Under the pieces are notes generated by a model. The model was not told the DNA's origin and did not search any database. It worked only from the letters and a program-made list of their open reading frames with translations. Below are positions 6,200 through 12,888 of a stretch of 12,888 bases of DNA, piece after piece. Both the position numbers and the translations under genes were made by a program. This stretch comes from an uncultured Planctomycetaceae bacterium (GTDB taxonomy: Bacteria > Planctomycetota > Planctomycetia > Pirellulales > Pirellulaceae). The first letter of the stretch is position 1; each line of letters begins with the position of its first letter. The DNA lies in NCBI GenBank assembly GCA_903921945.1, contig CAIXSC010000205.1:1-12888 (forward strand), read 5' to 3'.

Positions 6200-7237
6200 C
6201 TAGCAGATGCGGGGCAGGGGAGCGCCGAGCGGTTCGTCGAGCGGGCGGGGACGGCCAAGAGCACCGCGGACAGTCACCGGCGTGAAACCTCGCGGCTCGA
6301 CCCGCCCCGCGATGACCGCCCCGCGCGTGATCGGCACATTCCGCAAGACCGCCAAGACCGCCTCGATCGATGTGGCCGGAACCGCCGCGACCATCGTTCC
6401 CTCGTTCGCGACATGCAACGGGTCGATGCCAAGCAGTTCGCTCAAGCCGCGCACCTCCGCCGTCACCGGAATGGCGGAGCCATCGAGCGCCATCGTCAGG
6501 CCGCTCGCTTCCGCCCATTCTTGCAAGACGGCCGCCACGCCGCCGCGAGTGGCGTCCCGCAAACAGCGCACCGACGCTCCGGCCGCCGCCAACGCCTCGA
6601 CTGCCGGCCAAAGCGAGCCGCAATCGCTAGTCGGCAAGGGATCGATTCCGAGATTCTCACGCGCCGCCAGCACCGCGAATCCGTGACGCCCCACAGGGCC
6701 GGAAACGATCAACGCGTCGCCTGCCGCCATCGTCCGCGGGCCGCCGAGGGACCACCCGAGCTGCTCGCCAAGTCCCGCCGTCGTGATGAAAAGACGATCG
6801 ACCGCCCCGCGCGGCACCACTTTCGTGTCCCCCGTCACAACCTCAACGCCCACCTCGCGAGTCGCCCGCGCGATGCTCGCCAACACGGCCTCCAACAGTT
6901 CGTCCGGCAATCCTTCTTCCAGGATCAAACCAAGGCTCAACCAGCGCGGCCGCGCGCCGGCAACCGCTAAATCGTTCGTCGTTCCAAACACCGATAAACA
7001 GCCAATATCGCCGCCCGGAAAGAACAAGGGCGAAACGACGAAGCCATCCGTTGTGAACACGGGCGCGCCGTCGAGCCGCGGGAGGACCGTCGCGTCACCA
7101 AGCGATTCGAGATGCCGATTCGCGAAATGCGGAAGAATCCGCCGCCGCAACAACTGCCGTGAAAGCCGGCCGCCTTCGCCATGCGCCAACATCACGCGAC
7201 CGCCGCTAGCATCCGGTATCGGACACATACCGCTCAT
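6200..7237 (-). CDS. hypE: HypE, hydrogenase maturation (thio)carbamoyl dehydratase
   Basis: HypE works with HypF to turn carbamoyl phosphate into the cyanide ligands of the [NiFe]-hydrogenase iron. The carbamoyl group is carried as a thiocarboxamide on the C-terminal Cys and dehydrated with ATP. This 345-aa protein has the family hallmarks in order: LAHGEGGRLSRQLL (17-30), FTTDGFVVSPLFFPGGDIG (61-79), GTTNDLAVAGARP (86-98), VVTGDTKVV (133-141), RDATRGG (227-233) and HVANEG (275-280). It ends in PRIC, so the acceptor Cys345 is present. The ATG at 7237 overlaps the hypD stop as ATGA, a clear sign of translational coupling. A second ATG three codons in is possible. It resembles SelD/PurM proteins in fold, but the C-terminal Cys and the hyp neighbours decide the call. 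HypF is not in the window. Confidence 0.96.
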   Translation of the reverse strand: MSGMCPIPDASGGRVMLAHGEGGRLSRQLLRRRILPHFANRHLESLGDATVLPRLDGAPVFTTDGFVVSPLFFPGGDIGCLSVFGTTNDLAVAGARPRWLSLGLILEEGLPDELLEAVLASIARATREVGVEVVTGDTKVVPRGAVDRLFITTAGLGEQLGWSLGGPRTMAAGDALIVSGPVGRHGFAVLAARENLGIDPLPTSDCGSLWPAVEALAAAGASVRCLRDATRGGVAAVLQEWAEASGLTMALDGSAIPVTAEVRGLSELLGIDPLHVANEGTMVAAVPATSIEAVLAVLRNVPITRGAVIAGRVEPRGFTPVTVRGALGRPRPLDEPLGAPLPRIC

Positions 7238-8397
7238 GAAGACACTCGCTGGTGACCGTAACGGAAGTACGCCGCGCACGCCCCCTCGGCCGAGACCATC
7301 GGCGCGCCGAGCGGCGAATCCGGCGTGCAACGACCGCCAAAATGCGGACACGCGGACGGCTTCATGCGGCCGATTAACACTTCCCCTGCCGGACAATCCG
7401 AAAGGCTGGCGGGCGTTGCCGAACCGTCCGCGCCTCGCGAACCGTCCGCGACCGGATCGCTATCGACGGATGTGGAGGCGATTCGGGTGTTTGTCATCCC
7501 ACGAGCCCGCGCGTCAAACCCACGCCACTCCTCCCGCAAACGCAGCCCGCCACCCGCGATGATTCCCAGGCCGCGCCAGGGACAGTCGACAGATTCATAC
7601 ACGGCGTCGATGACGCTTTTCGCCGCTGAATTACCTTCGCGCCGCACACCCCTGCCATAAGCGTTGGCCACTTGAGCGGCGCCGCGTTCCAATTGACTTA
7701 CCGCTTCGAACAAGCCTTCGAGCAAGTCGGTCGGCTCGAAGCCGGAGACGACGACCGGTAAACGGAAGCGGTCGACGAACGGCTCGTATTCGGCAAAGCC
7801 GAGCACCGCACAGACGTGACCCGCGGCCAGAAACGCGGAGACACGGAAATCCGATTGCCTTGCCAGCGATTCCATGGCCGGCAACACTCGCACATGGCTG
7901 GTGAGTAACGAAAAATTCGGCAGTTCCAACCGTTTCGCCTGCTGCACGGCGAGCGCGGTGGCAGGAGCCGTGGTCTCAAAACCGACCGCGAAAAACACGA
8001 CTTGCCGCTCGGGATGGGCTTGGGCGAAGTCGACCGCTTCGAGCGGCGAGTAGACGGCCCGCACGTCGCCGCCGGCTGCGCGCGCCGATAGTAAACTGCC
8101 GCGCGAACCCGGCACGCGGAGCATGTCCCCGAAACTGGATAGCGTGATTCCTGAAACCAGTGACAACGCGATGGCTTCGTCAATCGCCTCGGCCGGCGTT
8201 ACGCACACGGGACAGCCCGGCCCATGGATCAACTCGATCACATCGGCCAACTCGGCGTCGATGCCATGGCGCAGCAAGCTATGGGTTTGCCCGCCGCAGA
8301 CTTCCATCACTGTCCAGCGGCGCGTCGCGAGTTGGCGGATTCTCTCGATCAATCGCGCCGCCAGACCGGGATCACGGAACTCGTCGACGAATCGCAT
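7234..8397 (-). CDS. hypD: HypD, hydrogenase Fe(CN)2CO assembly scaffold
   Basis: HypD is the iron-sulfur scaffold that, with HypC, holds the iron while cyanide and CO ligands are added. This 387-aa copy shows the CGGQTH motif (34-39), HGPGCPVCVTP (58-68), the FAVGFETTAPATA region (136-148), TSHVRVLPAM (166-175), EPTDLLEG (221-228), and the C-terminal cluster-binding cysteines Cys335, Cys350, Cys357 and Cys374 (in CPHFGGRC and EGACAAYFRYG). All key residues are present. The linker between FDA (294-296) and Cys335 is longer than I remember for the family and contains a duplicated ADGSRG unit. It lies 54 bases after hypC, and its stop overlaps the hypE start by four bases. The ribosome site is weak. 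Confidence 0.97.
   Translation of the reverse strand: MRFVDEFRDPGLAARLIERIRQLATRRWTVMEVCGGQTHSLLRHGIDAELADVIELIHGPGCPVCVTPAEAIDEAIALSLVSGITLSSFGDMLRVPGSRGSLLSARAAGGDVRAVYSPLEAVDFAQAHPERQVVFFAVGFETTAPATALAVQQAKRLELPNFSLLTSHVRVLPAMESLARQSDFRVSAFLAAGHVCAVLGFAEYEPFVDRFRLPVVVSGFEPTDLLEGLFEAVSQLERGAAQVANAYGRGVRREGNSAAKSVIDAVYESVDCPWRGLGIIAGGGLRLREEWRGFDARARGMTNTRIASTSVDSDPVADGSRGADGSATPASLSDCPAGEVLIGRMKPSACPHFGGRCTPDSPLGAPMVSAEGACAAYFRYGHQRVSS
7420..7450. repeat. 18-base-period tandem duplication inside hypD
   Basis: CGAACCGTCCGCG occurs at 7420-7432 and again at 7438-7450, an exact 13-base match with a period of 18 bases. In the hypD frame it encodes two ADGS copies joined by RG in the linker before the cluster-binding cysteines. 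The period is a multiple of three, so the frame is kept. Confidence 0.8.
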
Positions 8398-8451
8398 CGC
8401 GGGCGGAGCCTTAGGGGTGGACGGTCCAGGTCATCGCTTCGAGCATTAGAT

Positions 8452-8709
8452 TTATAGGGTGGCGCTGTCGTCGGGCGCAGTCGGTTCACACAGTGCCCGC
8501 AATTCGCCCAGCAATCGATCGGCTTCTTCGGCATCCAACCGTGTGATCGCCACACCCGCATGGACGATGACGTAATCCCCCACAGCCGCCTCCGGCACGC
8601 ATGCCAGATTGCAGACTCGCCGCGTGCCGTCGAATTCCACTTCCCCGCAAGCCATCGGCGGTTCATGCTCGAGCCAGCGGACGATCTTTCCCGGCACACC
8701 AAGACACAT
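8452..8709 (-). CDS. hypC: HypC/HupF hydrogenase maturation chaperone
   Basis: This 85-aa protein begins MCLGVPGKIV, the diagnostic start of HypC/HybG/HupF proteins, in which Cys2 (exposed when Met1 is removed) binds the iron and contacts HypD and the hydrogenase large subunit. The rest fits the small beta-barrel: a short strand pair (GEVEFDG), VCNLACVPEAAVGDYVIVHAG and a final helix (EEADRLLGELRAL). A GGAGG site lies nine bases before the ATG. It is first in the order hypC-hypD-hypE and starts 70 bases after the gltX stop on the same strand, so co-transcription with gltX is possible. No strong terminator is visible between them. Confidence 0.96.
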   Translation of the reverse strand: MCLGVPGKIVRWLEHEPPMACGEVEFDGTRRVCNLACVPEAAVGDYVIVHAGVAITRLDAEEADRLLGELRALCEPTAPDDSATL

Positions 8710-8779
8710 AGCCGCGGTCCTCCAACGTGATGGCTCATACAGTTCCGGGCGCTAACACGGCGCGCGTCGTGGCGGTTGT

Positions 8780-10357
8780 TTACGCGGCCCGAGCCAATGC
8801 GCGGTCGATGCGGGCCAAGCTGCGGGTTTGGCCCAGGATGACAAACGTTTCGTAGAGTCCAATTCCCACCGTTTTGCCCGTCAAGGCGATTCGCAGCGGG
8901 TGGATGAGTTGTCCGAGCTTGATGTTCTCGTCGGCGACGAACGCCTTGAGCATCTCTTCCAGCGCTACGGCCGTGTAAGCGGCGACGCTCGCCAACCGCC
9001 CGCGAAATCGCGACAGCAGTCCGGAACCGGCGGCGGGACGCACTTGTTTGTCGAATTCCTTTTCGTCGTAAGTCAAAGCGTCATCCGCGACAAAAAACTC
9101 GCTGAATTGCAAAATGTCACCGGCCGTTTTGAACCGATCCCCGGCCGCCTCCAGGATCGCCTGCACCAAACCTCCCAACTCGCACGGAGTCGGTTTCGCG
9201 ACCCATCCCGCTTCTTGCAGATAGCGGATCGCCATCGGAGTCTTTTGCTTGACGGGAACGCCCCGCATGTGCCGGTCCTGGAACGCCCATAGTTTTTTGG
9301 GATCGAAACTGGCCGGGGCTTTGTTCACCCGGTCCAGCGAGAACAACCGTATCATCTCCTCGCGGCTGAAATCCTCTTTGCTGTCGTCGTAGGCCCAGCC
9401 AAGCAGCAACAAATAGTTGAGGATCGCGTCGGGAAGGTAGCCAGCCACTCGATAAAAGTCGACGATCACTGGATTGAACGTCTCGGCGGCCACGGGGTGA
9501 TGGATCGTTTGAGCGATACCCAGCGCGTGGTCCTGCAGCTTTTTGAAATCCGCGTGCTTCAAATACTGCGCGATCTTTCGTTTGCTCAGCTTGTTCGAGC
9601 TTCCCGGCTCCGCGACATACGGCAAATGGGCGAACTCGGGTAGCGGATACCCAAGGCTCTGCATGATGAAGATTTGCCGTGGAGTGTTTGATAAGTGTTC
9701 GACCGCGCGAATCACATGGGAAATTCGAAAATCATAGTCGTCGATGGCGCTTGCTAAATGATACAGGCAGGTCCCATCCGCCCGTTGCACCACGTGGTCC
9801 TGCTCCGCCGACCATTCGAATGACACGTCGCCGCGGATCAAATCGTGGAAACGGCACTGTCCGTCGCGCGGCATCTTCAACCGCACGACCGCCTTGCGTC
9901 CCTCGGACTCGAATCGCGCGGCGTCCGCGTCCGAATCCGCCATCCAGCGGCGGCTGTAGAGGAAAAGCCGTTTCTCCTTTTCGGCCGCGTCGCGCTCCGC
10001 CGCCAGTTCATCGGTTGTCGCGTAATCGCGATAGGCGGCCCCGCGCCGCAACAGTTCGGCGACCGCTTCCTGATAACGTGCCAGACGCGCGGACTGGAAA
10101 TACGGCGCGTACGGCCCGCCGACTTCCGGACCTTCGTCCCATTCCAAGCCGAGCCATCGAAAGCCATCCAGGATCGGCTGCAACGCCTCGGCCACATTCC
10201 GCTGCTGATCCGTATCGTCGATCCGCAACAAAAACTGGCCGCCATGCTGACGGGCGAACAGCCAGTTGAACAAAGCGGTCCGCACACCGCCAATATGCAG
10301 ATAACCTGTTGGGCTGGGGGCGAACCGAGTGCGAACAGGCCGGGAAGTCACGTTCAT
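8780..10357 (-). CDS. gltX: Glutamyl-tRNA synthetase
   Basis: GltX charges tRNA-Glu with glutamate (class I synthetase, cytoplasm). This 525-aa protein has the class I signature SPTGYLHIGG (15-24), LRIDDTD (44-50), and the KLSKR loop (256-260) that binds ATP. The C-terminal anticodon-binding half includes NYLLLLGW and NKAPASFDPKKL, and the length is normal for the family. It lacks the Cys-rich zinc-binding segment some GluRS have. Whether it is discriminating or also charges tRNA-Gln cannot be told from sequence reading alone. I chose the ATG at 10357 because it puts the Rossmann start (VRTRFAPSPTG) eight residues in. The 19-codon upstream extension would come from repeat-bearing intergenic DNA. 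There is no ribosome site: the upstream bases are pyrimidine-rich. Confidence 0.97.
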   Translation of the reverse strand: MNVTSRPVRTRFAPSPTGYLHIGGVRTALFNWLFARQHGGQFLLRIDDTDQQRNVAEALQPILDGFRWLGLEWDEGPEVGGPYAPYFQSARLARYQEAVAELLRRGAAYRDYATTDELAAERDAAEKEKRLFLYSRRWMADSDADAARFESEGRKAVVRLKMPRDGQCRFHDLIRGDVSFEWSAEQDHVVQRADGTCLYHLASAIDDYDFRISHVIRAVEHLSNTPRQIFIMQSLGYPLPEFAHLPYVAEPGSSNKLSKRKIAQYLKHADFKKLQDHALGIAQTIHHPVAAETFNPVIVDFYRVAGYLPDAILNYLLLLGWAYDDSKEDFSREEMIRLFSLDRVNKAPASFDPKKLWAFQDRHMRGVPVKQKTPMAIRYLQEAGWVAKPTPCELGGLVQAILEAAGDRFKTAGDILQFSEFFVADDALTYDEKEFDKQVRPAAGSGLLSRFRGRLASVAAYTAVALEEMLKAFVADENIKLGQLIHPLRIALTGKTVGIGLYETFVILGQTRSLARIDRALARAA

Positions 10358-10402
10358 GAAGGAAAAACCCAAGGAAACAGGACGGACCAAGACGAAAACT
10401 AC

Positions 10403-10534
10403 CGCGGATGACACCGATGGTCACGGATAGGAAAGTCTCTTGTGGTTAAGTGTTATCTACGGTCAGATCAGCTCTCTCTATCACGTCTTTCGTGTTTCAA
10501 TAGTCTTTATCGGTGTTCATCCGTGCCATCCGTG
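10403..10534. repeat. ATCCGTG-type intergenic repeat with inverted arms
   Basis: The gap upstream of gltX holds CGGATGACACCGAT (10405-10418) and, about 90 bases on, its near-exact inverted copy ATCGGTGTTCATCCG (10509-10523, one extra T). CATCCGTG occurs twice on the right side (10518-10525 and 10527-10534), and CACGGAT lies at 10422-10428. Between the arms are A/T-richer bases with TCACGTCTTTCGTGTTTC-like text. This wording resembles dispersed intergenic repeats I recall from planctomycete and other genomes. No transposase is present, and the function is unknown. Confidence 0.6.
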
Positions 10535-10596
10535 ATAACTGCTTTCTGTGCCTTCAGTATTGGTCCGTGGCCGAATATCTTTCATTTCCCGAACCG

Positions 10597-11715
10597 CTAC
10601 TGCCCCTCCAGAAGCCGGCGGAGTTGCTCGTCAAGTTCGGATTGTTGGCGGACGAGCACCGCCAGTTGTTGTCGCGCGGCCTCATCCGGAGTTTGGCCCG
10701 CGAAGCGAGTTTCGTAAACCCGGGTCCGCTCGATCAGGCGGTTTTGCGCGGACCGGAGCAGGCGGAGTTGAGCAGACCGGGGTAACTGACGCGCTCCGGC
10801 CGGCTCATCGCCTTCCGGCATCGACGGTCCCTCGTCCATAGCGCCCGGTTTGCGTGCCGGACGCAGTGTTTTCAACAGTTCGACCATCGCCAGTTCGCAA
10901 TCCCGTTGGCGGTTGGAGAGCGACGCGTTGACCTCGAGAGCCGCGAGTCGCTCGGCGATGTCGTTCAATTCGACACCGACGGGTTCCAGAACCGCGCGGA
11001 TGACGCCAAGCGAGTCGGGTGGGTTATCCTCGAACGGTCCCCATATCGCGGCGATTTTCGCCGGAATGTCCCGCTGTTGACTCGCCAGTTTGGCGATCGC
11101 CAAGCGATCGGCGCGTCGCCACGCGCCATCGTCCGGGCGGCGTCCCGCCATCTCTCGAGTGGCGACAGTCAGCGGTTGTTGCGCGGCGAGCAATTCCGAG
11201 AGCCGTTCGGCCAAGGCTTGCAGCGGATCATCCGCCGTCGGCGGTTCGGTGTCGCCCGTCAGCAGCTTTCGGCGAAGCTTGACGAGTTCCTCGAGCACTT
11301 CGCGTTGGCTTTGCGTGGCCGCTTCGTTTTCGCCACGTTCCAGTTGAGCGGCGATGGCTTGGAGACGTTCGTCGAGTTGCAGAGTGTCGGCCTGTTCCAA
11401 GGCGTCGGAGACGCGCTGGGCTTGATCGGGTTCGGTCGCCCGCAGCTCTTCCGCCAAATCGCGAAATCGCGATCGTAACTCGGTCCAGCGCCGTTGCAGC
11501 CGCCGTTGACTCTCGACCAAGCGGGCTGTGTCGGCGGCAGTGGCTGTAGTGGGGTCTGTGGCGGGGTCTGTGGCGGGGGCGACGGCTTGCCGGGGCGCGT
11601 TCGCCGGTGTGGTGGATTGCCCCGAGGCGGTTTGCGCAGCGGGCCAAGCCAACAGTCCCGCCATGCAGAGCGCGGCAAGCGTTGGCATGAGAACGGCGAG
11701 CGAGCGGTTGGTCAT
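10597..11715 (-). CDS. Secreted coiled-coil protein of unknown function
   Basis: I do not recognise the family. This 372-aa protein starts with a signal peptide (MTNRSLAVLMPTLAALCMAG, likely cut after ASG at 30-32). A Pro/Ala/Thr-rich linker follows with a duplicated ATDP. The rest is long helical segments rich in Gln, Glu, Arg and Leu with heptad-like spacing (about 64-153, 165-215, 240-285, 310-371). It is probably periplasmic and forms coiled coils. Only one Cys (273) is in the mature chain. The gene follows cytidylate kinase by 41 bases. An in-frame GTG at 11760 overlaps the cmk stop as GTGA and would add 15 residues before the signal peptide. I chose the ATG at 11715 because it gives a normal secretion signal. 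A structural or envelope role is only a guess from composition. Confidence 0.8.
   Translation of the reverse strand: MTNRSLAVLMPTLAALCMAGLLAWPAAQTASGQSTTPANAPRQAVAPATDPATDPTTATAADTARLVESQRRLQRRWTELRSRFRDLAEELRATEPDQAQRVSDALEQADTLQLDERLQAIAAQLERGENEAATQSQREVLEELVKLRRKLLTGDTEPPTADDPLQALAERLSELLAAQQPLTVATREMAGRRPDDGAWRRADRLAIAKLASQQRDIPAKIAAIWGPFEDNPPDSLGVIRAVLEPVGVELNDIAERLAALEVNASLSNRQRDCELAMVELLKTLRPARKPGAMDEGPSMPEGDEPAGARQLPRSAQLRLLRSAQNRLIERTRVYETRFAGQTPDEAARQQLAVLVRQQSELDEQLRRLLEGQ
11551..11574. repeat. 12-base tandem duplication in the coiled-coil protein gene
   Basis: GGGGTCTGTGGC is present twice in direct tandem (11551-11562 and 11563-11574). In the minus-strand gene it encodes the doubled ATDP in the low-complexity linker after the signal peptide. 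The frame is kept, as expected of slippage in an unstructured linker. Confidence 0.8.
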
Positions 11716-11756
11716 CGGCAGGGCACTCGGAAGGTTCGCTGGGACGTGTGAGCGCC

Positions 11757-12458
11757 TCACGCGGACTGGGGCAGCGAGCGGCTTGTGGAAGTGGTGGTCG
11801 GGAGATTCAGAGAGCGACGCGCGAGGGCTTCCAGCCGGTCGACGACTTGGTCGGGGGACAATCCATCGGTCAAAACTTCGATCGAGTCGCGAGCCGCGGC
11901 GAGCGGTCCGCAGGTTCGCGCGGCGTCGCGTTCATCCCGCAGTTGTTGCTGCGCCAGGATCTCCGCGAAGGCCACGGTTTCACCCCGCGCGGCGAGCTCC
12001 GCGTAGCGGCGGCGGGCGCGTTCGGATGGCGAGGCCGTCAAGTAGATTTTGCATTCGGCATCAGGGAATACAACCGTGCCTTGGTCTCGGCCCTCAGTCA
12101 CCATATTCCGTCCCTGGGCGGCCGCGCGCTGCAGTTCCACCATTCGCTCGCGCACCGACGGATTGTTGGCCGAGTAGTGGACAAGATTGGTGATTTCATT
12201 CGCGCGGATCGCGCTCGACACGTCGTCTCCATCGAGCCACACGCGGCGTTCGGCCACTTCGATTCGCACGGACCGCGCGAGTGCCGCCAGTTCATCGGGA
12301 CGGGACCAAGCGACTTGGTTTCGCACGGCCGCCAGCGTGATCGCCCGGTACATCGCGCCCGTGTCGAGAAAATCGAATCCGAGTCGGGCGGCAAGCGCGC
12401 GGGAAACAGTGCTTTTGCCCGCTCCGGCGGGGCCATCGATGGTGACGATCATCGGCAT
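11757..12458 (-). CDS. cmk: Cytidylate kinase
   Basis: Cmk phosphorylates CMP and dCMP with ATP in pyrimidine nucleotide supply. This 233-aa protein has the P-loop GPAGAGKST (9-17), the CMP-binding DTGAMYRA (32-39), TEGRDQGTVVFPDA (121-134), the Arg-rich lid (SERARRRYAE, 145-154) with RDERDAAR (174-181), and the DSIEVLTDGLS ending typical of the family. The GRDQGT form, with Gln where many bacteria have Ile, is one I recall from planctomycetes. A Ser/Thr-rich tail of about 15 residues follows. The start at 12458 keeps two residues before the second possible ATG (12452), and either would give a working P-loop. The ribosome site is weak. The secreted coiled-coil gene lies just downstream and may be co-transcribed. 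Confidence 0.96.
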   Translation of the reverse strand: MPMIVTIDGPAGAGKSTVSRALAARLGFDFLDTGAMYRAITLAAVRNQVAWSRPDELAALARSVRIEVAERRVWLDGDDVSSAIRANEITNLVHYSANNPSVRERMVELQRAAAQGRNMVTEGRDQGTVVFPDAECKIYLTASPSERARRRYAELAARGETVAFAEILAQQQLRDERDAARTCGPLAAARDSIEVLTDGLSPDQVVDRLEALARRSLNLPTTTSTSRSLPQSA

Positions 12459-12661
12459 CCGGACCTATGAGTAGTTTGCGGTCCGCCTTTCCGTAGCGAA
12501 CCGCGCGAACCAGTGATGTGGAAACGTGCCGTAACTCTCCCGGTCGGCCGCTCGGAGCCCGCCACTGCCTCCGCCATCGGCAACGGCAGGCGGCTGGGAG
12601 TGAACCTTTCCGAGTTCAACGGTGGCGCGTCGAATCGCGAACGCCCGCCCGCTGCGAGTTC

Positions 12662-12888
12662 CTAGGATAGCAATCCGTCGGAGCGTTGTGCGGAGTGGGC
12701 CAGTGCGTGTCCAGTACGGAGGTCGCGAACCATCAGCAGCACGGCGATGGACAACGCCATGATCAAGGGGCCTTCACACACCGTCCAATACCACGGCATG
12801 CCGATCACCAAGTCCAGGACCAGCAGTCCACCGCCAGCGGCGAGTTTCACGACAGCCTGGAAGGCGATGACATCGTGGTAACGGCGAA
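12662..12888 (-). CDS. C-terminal part of a small membrane protein (runs off right edge)
   Basis: At least 75 codons are open from the right edge to a TAG at 12664-12662. The visible part reads RRYHDVIAFQAVVKLAAGG, then a hydrophobic segment (GLLVLDLVIGMPWYWTV), a short CEG turn and a second hydrophobic segment (PLIMALSIAVLLMV). It ends in a polar tail after RDLRTGHALAHSAQ. This looks like the last two helices of an inner-membrane protein. I do not recognise the family. The frame has no stop to the window edge, and the sequence before the GTG at 12850 reads like protein, so the true start is probably outside. It is separated from cmk by about 200 bases in which I see no gene. Confidence 0.7.
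   Translation of the reverse strand, partial: RRYHDVIAFQAVVKLAAGGGLLVLDLVIGMPWYWTVCEGPLIMALSIAVLLMVRDLRTGHALAHSAQRSDGLLS

Noticed and set aside
6207..6970. Plus-strand open frames opposite hypE
   Set aside because: They are rich in Arg, Pro and Ala with no domain, and oppose a gene with clear HypE motifs. They are codon-bias shadows.
6200..7237. SelD or another PurM-like synthase instead of HypE
   Set aside because: The C-terminal PRIC, the HGEGG start and the coupling to hypD and hypC identify HypE.
9679..10411. Plus-strand open frames opposite gltX
   Set aside because: They are Arg- and Pro-rich shadows of the GluRS gene with no ribosome sites.
10358..10596. CRISPR array or transposon end in the repeat-bearing gap
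   Set aside because: The units are short, irregular and partly inverted. There is no regular spacer pattern, no cas gene and no transposase.
12459..12661. RNA gene or terminator between cmk and the right-edge gene
   Set aside because: Only a weak CTGCC/GGCAG pairing with a 15-base loop is visible, and no tRNA-like fold or T run.

Overview
The window is GC-rich (about 60% by eye) bacterial DNA with dense, chromosome-like gene content. I see no phage, transposon, plasmid or CRISPR material, and no tRNA or rRNA. A planctomycete, probably of the Pirellula type, is the best guess. This rests on recalled family resemblance (the GluRS C-terminal half, the GRDQGT variant in cytidylate kinase, the small secreted protein with a GLG...SDADG...VRG core) and on ATCCGTG-type intergenic repeats. 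No database search was possible.

Region by region. (1) 1-207, minus: start of a family-2 glycosyltransferase that runs off the left edge. (2) 208-639: non-coding, with a well-matched sigma-54 (-24/-12) promoter at 534-550 pointing right. (3) 640-4536, plus: a probable three-gene regulatory operon made of an uncharacterised 264-aa protein, a membrane sensor histidine kinase (519 aa) and an NtrC-family sigma-54-activating response regulator (510 aa). The genes are tightly packed or overlapping. (4) 4671-5429, plus: a short-chain dehydrogenase/reductase. (5) 5598-6038, minus: a small secreted protein of unknown function. (6) 6200-8709, minus: hypC-hypD-hypE, part of the [NiFe]-hydrogenase maturation pathway. 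It lies directly downstream of gltX (8780-10357, minus), and no hydrogenase subunit, hypA, hypB or hypF is in the window. (7) 10358-10596: a repeat-bearing intergenic region. (8) 10597-12458, minus: cytidylate kinase followed by a secreted coiled-coil protein. (9) 12662-12888, minus: C-terminal end of a small membrane protein that enters from the right.

How the parts may work together. The kinase should autophosphorylate and pass phosphate to Asp52 of the regulator. The regulator keeps GAFTGA, so it should activate RpoN holoenzyme. The sigma-54 promoter in front of the operon suggests positive autoregulation and supports the 264-aa ORF as a real gene. HypC, HypD and HypE would build the Fe(CN)2CO group of a [NiFe] hydrogenase. 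HypE keeps its C-terminal Cys, so the missing partners (HypF, HypA/B, a hydrogenase) should be elsewhere in the genome.

The most interesting items are the sigma-54 promoter with its unknown first gene, and the isolated hypCDE set beside gltX. I did not find clear evidence of a wholly new multi-gene system.
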